Notes: generated from the letters alone by a model not told the origin. Positions 7,339-15,189 are shown, counted from the first letter of the stretch. The stretch: DNA of 64,000 bases from CAYLUN01 sp964386865 (GCA_964386865.1 CAYLUN010000017.1:20698-84697), one strand, 5' to 3'. A program made the numbers and translations.

Positions 7339-8244
7339 TCATGGAACTGGGGCCAGAACCACGCGGAAGCCGATCCAACTTTTCTTGGCCGTAGAAACAT
7401 CCCCTGAATAGTACGCTGATCGACAGTCTGCGGCGTCAGAGCACCAACCCCCGCCCCGGTACTCAGGGCAGTGGAAGTTTTGGGGCCTCCGAGAATACAC
7501 GTAATGGCACCACTCCGACACGTTTCCGTGCATGTCGTAAAGCCCCCAGGCGTTGGCCCGCTTCTGCCCCACCGCATGGTGACCCGTGCGTCCATAGCCA
7601 TCACCGTACCAAGCCATGTCGTCGAGCTTGCCCGCATACGGTTCGGTTGTCCCCGCCCGGCACGCGTAAGGCCCTGTCGTCCCCGCGCGACACGCGTATT
7701 CCCACTCCGCCTCCGTCGGCAGACGGAAGCGACATGCGGGCGGGGTACGTATCTGCGCACCCGCCAGCATCCCGTTCAACGTCCGCAAGAACGTCTGGCA
7801 ATCATCCCAACTCACACCCTCCACCGGTAATGCCGCGTTCTTGAAATGGCTGGGGTTATCCCCCATGACCCGCTTCCATTGCCGCTGCGTCACTTCATAC
7901 GCGCCCAACCAAAACCCTTTCGTCAGAGTCACACTGTGCTGCACCTCGTCCCCGCCCCGGTGATCTTCGGTTAACGGGCTGCCCATAAGAAACTCGCCCG
8001 GCGGCACCCAACGCAACTCAAGATTCACTCCGTCCCCCAGATCGAGCGTCAACGGGTTGCCGAGGTTGTATGTCGTCAGATTGGTTACAACCACAGCACT
8101 CGTGCTGTTTGGCAATGCCGGTGCTTGTGCCGACGCCAGACTGCTGTTTGTCAAACTCTGCCCGCCTTGTCCTAACTCATAAAGTTCTTTCACTTCAGCA
8201 GCGGAAAGCGCACGGTTATATCCGCCTTCGCAACGGTTCGGCAA
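7339..8244 (-). CDS. FGE-sulfatase (SUMF1-like) domain protein with remnant of a LamG domain
   Basis: Residues about 65-300 form an FGE/SUMF1-type domain: WVPPGEFLMGS, GAYEVTQRQW, LPTEAEWEYACRAGTT, WGLYDMHGNVSEW and a terminal GFRVV. The first 27 residues (NRALSAAEVKELYELGQ) look like the last strand and helix of a LamG/laminin-G jelly roll, so the gene seems to have lost its 5' part. The open frame begins at a TTG after an in-frame TGA, with no signal peptide. A 10-residue segment (YACRAGTT plus two) is tandemly duplicated. The Cys pair of true formylglycine-generating enzymes is not in the canonical spacing, so it is probably a binding or scaffold domain. It may be a decaying gene. Confidence 0.65.
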   Translation of the reverse strand: MPNRCEGGYNRALSAAEVKELYELGQGGQSLTNSSLASAQAPALPNSTSAVVVTNLTTYNLGNPLTLDLGDGVNLELRWVPPGEFLMGSPLTEDHRGGDEVQHSVTLTKGFWLGAYEVTQRQWKRVMGDNPSHFKNAALPVEGVSWDDCQTFLRTLNGMLAGAQIRTPPACRFRLPTEAEWEYACRAGTTGPYACRAGTTEPYAGKLDDMAWYGDGYGRTGHHAVGQKRANAWGLYDMHGNVSEWCHYVYSRRPQNFHCPEYRGGGWCSDAADCRSAYYSGDVSTAKKSWIGFRVVLAPVP

Positions 8245-8287
8245 TCCTATTCAGGCCCGGGGCGCAGCGCACAGGAAAACCAAACGG

Positions 8288-8674
8288 CTACCGAATCGTG
8301 AAAGGCACCTTGCCGCTGATCTGTTTGGAGCCAGCTTGCCCTCCACCGAAATCCATCGATGACACCCACACATCATATTCACCCTTCGGCAGCGATTTGA
8401 ATGTGGTCTTTGTTTTTCCAAACAGCATGTTGTTCAAACCCTGATGGCTCTGACGATTGATTGCGAAGGCCGACGCATTAGCCAAAAGTTTGCTATCGCT
8501 TGTGACACAGGTCAGCGTCGCCGTTGTTCCCGACACAACAAGTTTGATTTGCACCTCATGTTTATCAGAGGCATCGCTTGTGTATGTCTGGCTCGGCGAA
8601 CATCCCAGAATACACAGGACTGCTCCAAGCAGAAAACACCCAACCCAACCGTCCGTCGTTTTCCTGATTCTCAT
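8288..8674 (-). CDS. Small hypothetical lipoprotein
   Basis: A 128-residue protein with a lipoprotein signal peptide ending LCILGC (Cys25), followed by a short beta-rich domain. Strand patterns such as EVQIKLVVSGTTATLTC and LPKGEYDVWVSS suggest an Ig-like or carboxypeptidase-regulatory-like fold. An AAAGGA ribosome site precedes the ATG. It lies 43 bases upstream of the FGE-domain gene and probably shares its transcript. No function can be given. Confidence 0.65.
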   Translation of the reverse strand: MRIRKTTDGWVGCFLLGAVLCILGCSPSQTYTSDASDKHEVQIKLVVSGTTATLTCVTSDSKLLANASAFAINRQSHQGLNNMLFGKTKTTFKSLPKGEYDVWVSSMDFGGGQAGSKQISGKVPFTIR

Positions 8675-9176
8675 CTCATCTGTCCTTTCATGACGCTTCG
8701 TGTTTTTGGTCGCCGGCGAAAGCGCGTCATACGTCTTTCGGCGGCGAATGTCTTGATGATATAAACAACAGCCGCTAAATCAACCCGGCAGAAGCAAATC
8801 CATAACGACAACTATTGAAAGTAAACAAGACTCTATAGACCTTTACATTCGCAGTCGTTAGTTTGGTTTCTTTCATTGAATCCCCTTGAGTTCTTTCACC
8901 TGACTATCTGTCATAAAAACCTTGAAATGATAAACAAATGACCAAGCCAATTATTGCCGCGAAAGCATTCAGCTCCGAACGCCTCACCCGCCGCCAGCGT
9001 GGCCTCTGGCGCAGTCGCGCCATGCGCCGCCAGCGTGCGTCTGTCACCCAGTGAACCTGTCTGGTCAGTATTCATTCGTATCCCTTGTTGTATCCGTTCA
9101 CAGAGAATTCAACCCGTCTTCAGTAACGCGTTTCGCAGTTCAGCCGACGGACTTTTACATCCTGAATACTCAACTT
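8675..9176. other. Intergenic region without a supported gene
   Basis: About 500 bases, noticeably AT-richer than the flanks between 8760 and 8950. A 13-base direct repeat (CGCCGCCAGCGTG at 8989 and 9025) lies inside. Open frames here lack ribosome sites and coding-like composition. It should hold the promoter of the lipoprotein gene and the terminator of the kinase-FGE gene, but no clear hairpin was seen. Confidence 0.5.
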
Positions 9177-11699
9177 TCACCGCGACAAGACGAGCCGGAA
9201 CCCGCAGTTGGTGAGGCCAAGCGTTCCGCCGCCGGTGTAGCGACCCTCACACTGCAAGTAGCAGGAACGGACGCAATACCACGACCCGCCGCGCCACGCA
9301 CCGAACGTCGTTCCCGACACATCTGCGGCGCAACACTCCCACACGTTACCACCCACCCCATGCAATTTCCACGCATTCACCCCGCTCTTCTCGACCGGGC
9401 ACGACACCAGATAACCGTCGTTATACTCGGCAATATAGGTCCCGAATTGTCCTTTAGATTCCTGTCCGCAGTAGTTTCCAGCCTGCGGCGGCATGGAATT
9501 GCCCCACGGGTACTCGCGCCCATCGCCACACTGCGCGATAGTCAGCCACTCCTGTTCGGAGATCACCCGATAACGCAAACCTCCAAGCGTGCCTTTATCA
9601 CGTTCCGTCAGCCACGACGCATACGCTTTCGCATCATCGAAATCCACCTGCGCGACTGGTTGACGATCACCGTTCAGACTGTATCCTTGGTAGTCCTTAC
9701 TGTTGTGTCTTGTTTCTTTCTTACGGTACTCTCCGTTTGTCACCTCGTATTTACCGACCCAGATCTTCAGCGCGGGCACCCATACAAATTCCATGCCCAC
9801 CGCCGACGAGATCCACCCCTTTAGCATCGAAAGCTCCTGATCTCTCATGAAGGAGGCGATCTGGGTTCCGCGCGCTTTCACCTGCGCAGCCAAGACTTCG
9901 TCGGGCGCTGCGGTCAAGGCGGTCCTGTAAATGTCCACGGCTCCCTGCCAGTCTTTCCGGTCCTCGGCTTCGTTCCCTCGTTTCATGATCTCGTCGAAGG
10001 CGGCTTTCCTCTTCTCATAGGCGATGCGGTCGCCTGCTTTCTTTGCCCTCTCCAGCGCCTGCGTACGCTCGCTGTCCGTGGGTGCGGCAACAGCCGCGCT
10101 TTCGTACGCCGTCTGAGCCTTCGCATAGTCCCCGTTCTTTTCCATTTGTTGGGCTTCCGCAAGAAAGCGCTCGTATTCCGCCCGCTTGCGCGTAGACGTC
10201 CGATCAAGATCCCGCGCGTTTGCGACCCGGGCGAGCGCAGCCCTAACGTCTTCGGTGTTAATCAACTCGTTCGCCGCCTCGTAGGCTATGAGCGCCTCGG
10301 ACCACTGACGGTTGGCCTCCGCAGCCTTGCCTTGTGTGATGAGCACGTCACGCCGCTCGCGCTTGATCTTCATGCGTTCGGCTTCGGAAAGTCCGGCAAT
10401 GAGATCTGACGAAGACGCCGACTTCGACCCGGACGTTTCTGTGACAGCCGTGCCCGCATGTGTCGCTGCTGGCCGAAGGTTACTTGATGATAATTCTGAC
10501 TTCGGCGTGAGGGCCGCTAATGCCAACCACCCGACGGCCAGCACGGCCAGCGCCGCCGCGCCACCGACCTGAACATGACGGTTTTTCAGGAGCTTCAGCC
10601 ACCGCTGATCGCCCGGCTCACGCTCCAGACGTGCGATCTCTTTACGGACTTCATGTGCCGAGGCGAAGCGGCGGTCAGGAGGAGCCATCATGCGCTTGAC
10701 CAGGCCGTCCAGGGCAGGCGGACAGCCTAACACCCGTTCGCTGGGCGTCTCCATGCCGGACGGCAGCTCGCCGGTCAGCAGTTCGAAAAGCATGACCCCC
10801 AAGGAGTAGATATCGGTCTGCGGGGTCACCTCCGTGCCCCGGCGCTGTTCCGGGCTCATGTAGTCCATTGTCCCCACGATTTGACCCTGCATGGTCATCT
10901 GCGCGACTGACGGCCGCAGGGTGGGACGCTCACCCTGGCTCTCTTGCGAAGTCCGCATGCCGACCTCTATCGCCAGCCCCTGTTGGCCCAGGATGAGCGA
11001 ACCCGACTGGCTGCGGATGACGTCGCCGAGGATCTTCCCCAAGCCGAAGTCCGCAATCCGAGAGTGCCCCTGCTCGTCGAACAGGATGTTCTCTGGCTTG
11101 ATGTCGCGATGGACAATGCCCTTGCCGTGCGCATACTCCAGACCGGCGCAGATCTCATCCACGACACGCAGCGCCGTGCGCCACGGCAGACGCGTCCCGC
11201 GGGGATGCAGCTTCGCGCGCAGGCTGCCGCCGGGCAAGTACTCCATGATGAAGTAGTAGACGCCGTCCTGACAGCCGAAATCATGGATCTGGGTAATATT
11301 GGGGTGATGCAACTGGGCCAAGACCTTGGCCTCCTGATGAAACCGCTGCACGAGGTCCTGCTGCGAGCTGAAACCCTCCGGCATGGTCTTGAGGGCGCGC
11401 GACACCTTCAACTCGGTATGCTCGGTCAGCCAGACAGCCCCCATTCCGCCTTCACCAATTTTGGCGGTCACCCGATCCTTGCCGAAGACTCTGCCGACGA
11501 GATTCGTTCCACCAGGAACCGCGCTGGGGCCAATGGTCTTGTCCGTCCCGACGCTGGGCGCGGGTCTTCCAACCGACCGCGCATCAGGCACGCGGATGCG
11601 ACCATTACAGGCGGGACATTCGATCGTCTCACCTCCCATGTCGGACGGTGCTTCCAAACGTTGCTTACAGTGTGGACACAGGAAATATATATCCGTCAT
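9177..11699 (-). CDS. Membrane Ser/Thr protein kinase with zinc-ribbon N-terminus and FGE C-terminal domain
   Basis: The 840-residue protein runs: zinc ribbon (Cys8, Cys11, Cys28, Cys31); Ser/Thr kinase (about 75-360) with glycine loop GEGGMG (82-87), ATP lysine 104, HRDIKPEN (197-204) and DFG (217-219); transmembrane helix (about 378-398); helical TPR-like repeats (about 440-620) with several SEALIAYEAA-like units; and an FGE/SUMF1-type domain (about 630-840). The activation segment between DFG and SPEQ is about 60 residues, roughly twice the usual. The FGE domain keeps a Cys in GGSWYC, where SUMF1 has a catalytic Cys. Topology suggests a cytoplasmic kinase and an external sensor. It lies 31 bases after the Vps4-like ATPase gene, so that ATPase and the FHA protein are plausible partners. 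Confidence 0.93.
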   Translation of the reverse strand: MTDIYFLCPHCKQRLEAPSDMGGETIECPACNGRIRVPDARSVGRPAPSVGTDKTIGPSAVPGGTNLVGRVFGKDRVTAKIGEGGMGAVWLTEHTELKVSRALKTMPEGFSSQQDLVQRFHQEAKVLAQLHHPNITQIHDFGCQDGVYYFIMEYLPGGSLRAKLHPRGTRLPWRTALRVVDEICAGLEYAHGKGIVHRDIKPENILFDEQGHSRIADFGLGKILGDVIRSQSGSLILGQQGLAIEVGMRTSQESQGERPTLRPSVAQMTMQGQIVGTMDYMSPEQRRGTEVTPQTDIYSLGVMLFELLTGELPSGMETPSERVLGCPPALDGLVKRMMAPPDRRFASAHEVRKEIARLEREPGDQRWLKLLKNRHVQVGGAAALAVLAVGWLALAALTPKSELSSSNLRPAATHAGTAVTETSGSKSASSSDLIAGLSEAERMKIKRERRDVLITQGKAAEANRQWSEALIAYEAANELINTEDVRAALARVANARDLDRTSTRKRAEYERFLAEAQQMEKNGDYAKAQTAYESAAVAAPTDSERTQALERAKKAGDRIAYEKRKAAFDEIMKRGNEAEDRKDWQGAVDIYRTALTAAPDEVLAAQVKARGTQIASFMRDQELSMLKGWISSAVGMEFVWVPALKIWVGKYEVTNGEYRKKETRHNSKDYQGYSLNGDRQPVAQVDFDDAKAYASWLTERDKGTLGGLRYRVISEQEWLTIAQCGDGREYPWGNSMPPQAGNYCGQESKGQFGTYIAEYNDGYLVSCPVEKSGVNAWKLHGVGGNVWECCAADVSGTTFGAWRGGSWYCVRSCYLQCEGRYTGGGTLGLTNCGFRLVLSR

Positions 11700-11730
11700 A
11701 GTAGTGTGCCTCGTACGTTGTGATTTCCCC

Positions 11731-12870
11731 TCACCCGAACCGCTGCCGCTTGAACCGCTCGAACTCCTCCAGCATGTCCGATGTAATAGAACTGGGCACC
11801 CGCTGCCGAGCCTCTTCGAAATCGGCCGGAGTCAGCACGGCCTCCGAATCGTCAGTGATCGCGCGGCCCAGCGCCAGGCGCTTCGCCGCATGCACGACCG
11901 CGGCCACGTCGCTTCCGGAGAAGCCCTCCAGCGATTCCGCCAGCGCGGCTGCATCCAAAGACGCGTCGCAGGCCGCATCCCCCAGATGCTTCCGGAAGAT
12001 GCCCAGCCGCGCCTCGGCGTCCGGCGGGCCGATGTAGATCTTTTCGTCGAACCGCCCCGAGCGGAACACCGCTTCGTCGATCTCCCACGGCTTGTTGGTC
12101 GCGCCCAGTATCAGCAGCACGTTCTTCGAGTCGCGGAACCCGCCCACGTCCGCCAAGAACTGCGTCACCAGCCGGTTGTCGGCCCCGGAGGTGCCGTCGT
12201 CGCGCTTGGGCAGCAGCGCCTCGATCTCGTCCAAGAATAGCACGGCCATGGGCTGCTCCTGCGCCGCGCGGATCAGCCGGCTCAGGCGCTGCTCCGACTC
12301 GCCGTACCACTTAGACCTGAGCTGCGCGCCCGAGGCGTAGTAGAACGGGCACTCGAGCACGCCCGCGACCGCCTTGCCCAGCAGGGTCTTGCCCGTGCCG
12401 GGCGGGCCGTACACCAGCACGCCGCCGCCCGCGTTCAGGCCCAGCGACCGCGCCTTCTCGGGGCTCTTCATCGGATACACGACCATCTCGTGGATCACGC
12501 GCTTCGCGTCCGCCATGCCCGCGATGTCGTCGAAGTCCACGTCCGGCTTCTCCGCCACCAGCCACTCGTCGCCGTCGGCGGTTTCGACACTCGACTCCCG
12601 ACCCGCGACGCCCGAGCCATCCCCAACTTTAGAACTCCCGCACTTCAGAACTCCAGAACTTCTCCCCCTTAGCTCCTCCGCCAGCGCCACCCAGCCCTCT
12701 GCGTCCCGCGCGTGCGCCTCCGCGACCGGGCCGGAGGTCCGCCCCGCCAGCGCGAAGCCGCATTCGGCCGCGCGCGCCGCCTCGGCCGCCGCCCGCGCGT
12801 AGTCGTGCGCCTTGACGAACTCCGCGCAGGCGTTCTCATGCCGCGTCTTGATGTCGCTCATCGACCGCAT
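11731..12870 (-). CDS. Vps4/katanin-type AAA+ ATPase with MIT-like N-terminal helices
   Basis: Residues about 5-68 are a helical hairpin region with the alanine-rich spacing of an MIT domain. A linker (about 69-100) containing an in-frame dispersed repeat follows, then one AAA+ domain: Walker A GPPGTGKT (155-162), pore loop KWYGES (187-192, Trp188), Walker B LFLDEIE (211-217), GATN sensor (256-259) and arginine finger in RSGRFD (270-274). The region before the AAA domain (AEKPDVDFDDIAGM) and the C-terminal helix DMLEEFERFKRQRFG resemble Vps4, where these are clade hallmarks. In eukaryotes and archaea such enzymes disassemble ESCRT-III polymers. The start has an AAGAAAGGA site. The downstream kinase gene is 31 bases away. 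Confidence 0.85.
   Translation of the reverse strand: MRSMSDIKTRHENACAEFVKAHDYARAAAEAARAAECGFALAGRTSGPVAEAHARDAEGWVALAEELRGRSSGVLKCGSSKVGDGSGVAGRESSVETADGDEWLVAEKPDVDFDDIAGMADAKRVIHEMVVYPMKSPEKARSLGLNAGGGVLVYGPPGTGKTLLGKAVAGVLECPFYYASGAQLRSKWYGESEQRLSRLIRAAQEQPMAVLFLDEIEALLPKRDDGTSGADNRLVTQFLADVGGFRDSKNVLLILGATNKPWEIDEAVFRSGRFDEKIYIGPPDAEARLGIFRKHLGDAACDASLDAAALAESLEGFSGSDVAAVVHAAKRLALGRAITDDSEAVLTPADFEEARQRVPSSITSDMLEEFERFKRQRFG
12628..12664 (-). repeat. GGAGTTCTGAAGT-type repeat inside the Vps4-like gene
   Basis: On the minus strand AGTTCTGGAGTTCTGAAGTG continues into a second GGAGTTCTAAAGTT unit. It is in frame and forms the linker between the MIT-like and AAA+ domains. Confidence 0.6.
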
Positions 12871-12886
12871 CTTGAAAATCCTTTCT

Positions 12887-13039
12887 TTAGCTGTTCAGGA
12901 GCAGGTCCCCGGCCGCCAAGCGCCGGCCCGCCGGGCCGGACCGGCCCGTACGCGTCGTGGGCGTGTCGCCCATGCTGTGGTCGTCTGGCGGCGGGTTCGC
13001 GCTGCCCAGCGTCTTTCGGTTGCCGATCAAGTTGTCCAT
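12887..13039 (-). CDS. 50-residue peptide resembling a kinase N-terminal tail
   Basis: Begins with a strong site (AAAGGAG, five bases before the ATG) and ends 16 bases before the Vps4-like start, so it is probably translated in that transcript. The sequence is hydrophilic and probably disordered. It aligns by eye with the first 40-45 residues of the left-edge kinase: both start MD, both have a GDxPT motif, and both then run R-x-x-GD-(V/L)-(I/L)-L just where the kinase fold begins. It stops there. Two readings are possible: a relic of a deleted kinase gene, or a free threonine-rich peptide (GDTPTTRTG) that an FHA domain could bind when phosphorylated. Confidence 0.55.
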   Translation of the reverse strand: MDNLIGNRKTLGSANPPPDDHSMGDTPTTRTGRSGPAGRRLAAGDLLLNS

Positions 13040-13048
13040 GGGGCTCCT

Positions 13049-14203
13049 TTAATTTTGCACTACACATTCGACGGCCGGAACAGCCTCGACGTTCTCGGCC
13101 AGCGGATAGCGGCGGGTGCCCGCGTATACGACCTCTCCGCGAGTGATCACCCCGTCGGCCAGCCCAGCCAGCAGCCCCGACGCGTCGGTGCGCCCCACCG
13201 ACGCGCCGCACTTGAACTCGTAGCCGATCCGCTCGCGGCCGCGGTCGACGATCAGATCGATCTCGGCCCCGGCCTGCGTCCGGTAGAACCAGAACTGGCT
13301 CGCCGCGCCGTTCTGCATCTCACGGGCGATCACCTGTTCCACGAGCAGGCCTTCCCAACTGGCGCCGCGCCGGGGCGACTGCAGCAGCTCAAGCCCGCTG
13401 CGTATCCCAAGCAGCGCGTGCAGCAGACCGCAATCGCGGATGTACAGCTTGGGCGACTTGACCAGCCGCTTACCTAGGTTGGCGTGCCAGGGCTGCAGAC
13501 GGCGGACGAGGAAATGCCCTTCCAGAATGTCGAGATGGCTGCCGACCGTGTGATAGGTGACGCCGAGGGAGCGCCCCAGCTCGGACGCGTTGAGCAGCCC
13601 GCCATGCACATGCGCCAACATGCCCAAGAACCGCCGCATCTCCTGCGGCGAGGTTTTGAGCCCGTAGCCGGCCAGGTCGCGCTGAACCAGCGACTGGACA
13701 TACTGCTCCAGCCAGCGCGCCCGCCGCTTCGCGTCAGACTGCAGGCAGACGTCGGGATACCCGCCCCGCAACCAGTACTCGTCCAGTCCGGATAGCTCTC
13801 CCGCCACCTCGGCGTACAGGAACGGTGTCAGCTCCACGACGCCCACCCGCCCGGCCAAGCTCTCGGAAACCTTCCGAACCAGGATCGGATTGACCGAGCC
13901 CAGCAGATAGAATCGGCCAGTCTTACTGCGCTCCTCGTCGATCACCGATCGCAGGACGGAGAAGAGGGCCGGCAACTCCTGCGCCTCGTCGAAAATCAGC
14001 GTGCCCGGCAGACGACTCAGCGCCAGCTCCGGGTCGCCGGCGAAAACGGCGTAATCCGACGGCCGCTCCAGGTCGAAGTACGTCCCTTTCAGAAACGCTT
14101 TCGCCAGCGTCGTCTTCCCGCACTGGCGCGGCCCGACGATCAGCACCGCCGGGAACTGCGCTGCCATTTCAGAGACAAGGCTTGCTATCCGCCGTTTAAT
14201 CAT
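13049..14203 (-). CDS. AAA ATPase with C-terminal DUF4143 domain (second copy)
   Basis: A 384-residue relative of the protein at 5902-7092, clearly diverged in sequence. Walker A is GPRQCGKTT (about 24-32), the Walker B region LIFDEAQ, and the C-terminal part includes AGAEIDLIVDRG and GYEFKCG. It lies inside the ESCRT-like gene string but has its own promoter with TAATTT six bases before the ATG, so it may be an independent insertion. Its stop is only 10 bases before the start of the 50-residue peptide gene, so transcripts could read through. Function of the family is not established. Confidence 0.9.
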   Translation of the reverse strand: MIKRRIASLVSEMAAQFPAVLIVGPRQCGKTTLAKAFLKGTYFDLERPSDYAVFAGDPELALSRLPGTLIFDEAQELPALFSVLRSVIDEERSKTGRFYLLGSVNPILVRKVSESLAGRVGVVELTPFLYAEVAGELSGLDEYWLRGGYPDVCLQSDAKRRARWLEQYVQSLVQRDLAGYGLKTSPQEMRRFLGMLAHVHGGLLNASELGRSLGVTYHTVGSHLDILEGHFLVRRLQPWHANLGKRLVKSPKLYIRDCGLLHALLGIRSGLELLQSPRRGASWEGLLVEQVIAREMQNGAASQFWFYRTQAGAEIDLIVDRGRERIGYEFKCGASVGRTDASGLLAGLADGVITRGEVVYAGTRRYPLAENVEAVPAVECVVQN

Positions 14204-14209
14204 GATTGT

Positions 14210-14238
14210 AAATTAGCATTACCGTCTCTAATTAACAA
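14210..14238 (-). promoter_or_regulatory. Putative leaderless promoter of the second DUF4143 gene
   Basis: TTGTTA, 17 bases, TAATTT, then six bases to the ATG at 14203; the same -10 box and spacing to the start codon as the copy at 7099-7127. Confidence 0.55.
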
Positions 14239-14310
14239 GTCAAAAGTGGCAGGGCAACCTGCCCGTACCCCGGTGGAGGGCGAACGTCCCCGTGAGCCGC
14301 CGGTCCGCAC

Positions 14311-14330
14311 GTTGTACCGGCTTCAGCCGG
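14311..14330. repeat. Partial copy of the GTTGTnCCGGCTTCAGCCGG dispersed repeat
   Basis: Shares GTTGT, one variable base, then CCGGCTTCAGCCGG with the element at 43466-43529. The whole gap 14204-14479 seems to be a patchwork of such dispersed intergenic sequences, including GC-rich inverted copies of GGGGCGGGCGGACACGGAGG near 14428; no gene was seen in it. Confidence 0.5.
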
Positions 14331-14479
14331 CCACGATTCCCAGCTCTTCCCTGTACACGCCCGCGGGCTCGGAGAGTCCCGCGCCACATTGTCCTGCGGC
14401 TCGTGAGGACACTCGCCCTCCAGGGGCGGGCGGACACGGAGGCCCGCCCCTGGCCCCTGTATCCTGCGGCGGGCTTCCC

Positions 14480-15109
14480 TCACTTCCCTCCGAGCAGCTC
14501 GCGCACCTTCTCCTGGCCGCCGCCGATGCGGCGCTCCATCTCCGAGGCCGTTTTCGCGCTGCCGCCGGAAATGTCGGCGGACACCTCCTGCTCCAGCGAC
14601 TTCGACAGCTCCTCCAGCGACGGGATGTGGTCCTGCAGGTTGCCGGTCGCGCCCTCCATCTCCTTGTCGTAGAGCGAGGCCCAGAAGCGGTCGGCGTCCT
14701 GCTGCTCGCCGAGCAGCTCGCCGGCGGTGTCGAAGACGTCCTCGACCAGTTCGGGGTTAATGTCCGTGACCTTGTTGACCGCGGCCAGCGCGGTGGCGAA
14801 CTCGGCGTCGGTGCCGGCGGTCTCCATCTTCATCAGGTACTGCTCGAAGACCCAGCGCTTCTGCTCGAGCTTGGTCACCAGCACCTGCGCAGCGCGGTAG
14901 CTGGTCAGCGCCCGCTGCGCCGCGGCCTTCTTCCCCTCCTTGAGCGCGTCGCGGGCTTTCAGCCAGTCCGCCTCCGCGTCCTTCTCCATGCGCTTCGCGC
15001 GATCCTTCACGTCCTGGATCGCGTTCTCCGCCTGCCGATACGCGCGCCGGCGGTCCTTGCGCACCGCGCGCTCTTTTTCCTTCTTCGTCTTGATGAATAG
15101 AAATGCCAT
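14480..15109 (-). CDS. Coiled-coil protein resembling ESCRT-III/CHMP (PspA superfamily candidate)
   Basis: This 209-residue, almost fully helical protein has a strongly basic N-terminal helix (residues 7-30, mostly Lys/Arg), a long helical hairpin, and an acidic C-terminal third (SLEELSKSLEQEV). That basic-to-acidic charge order and length (ESCRT-III subunits are usually 200-240 residues), together with segments such as KEGKKAAAQRALTSY and LMKMETAGTDAEF, are laid out like CHMP proteins. The identification is inference; an unrelated coiled coil cannot be excluded by eye. The ribosome site AGGAG lies at the edge of the GA-rich repeat directly upstream. It follows the FHA gene and lies in the same string as the Vps4-like ATPase, the expected partner. 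Confidence 0.6.
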   Translation of the reverse strand: MAFLFIKTKKEKERAVRKDRRRAYRQAENAIQDVKDRAKRMEKDAEADWLKARDALKEGKKAAAQRALTSYRAAQVLVTKLEQKRWVFEQYLMKMETAGTDAEFATALAAVNKVTDINPELVEDVFDTAGELLGEQQDADRFWASLYDKEMEGATGNLQDHIPSLEELSKSLEQEVSADISGGSAKTASEMERRIGGGQEKVRELLGGK

Positions 15110-15110
15110 A

Positions 15111-15185
15111 TCTGACTCCTGACTTCTGATCTCCGACCTCTGATCTCCGACCTCTGATCTCCGTCCTCTGACCTCCGGCCTCCGC
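15111..15185 (-). repeat. GA-rich short-unit repeat array before the CHMP-like start
   Basis: About seven units of GGAGATCAGAGGTC / GGAGTCAG-type sequence on the minus strand, filling the gap between the FHA gene and the next ATG. The last unit provides AGGAG seven bases before that ATG. Confidence 0.8.
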
Positions 15186-15189
15186 CGTT

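Noticed and set aside
8954..9214. Plus-strand 86-codon frame in the gap upstream of the lipoprotein gene.
   Set aside because: It overlaps the 3' end of the kinase gene, lacks a ribosome site, and has no coding-like composition.
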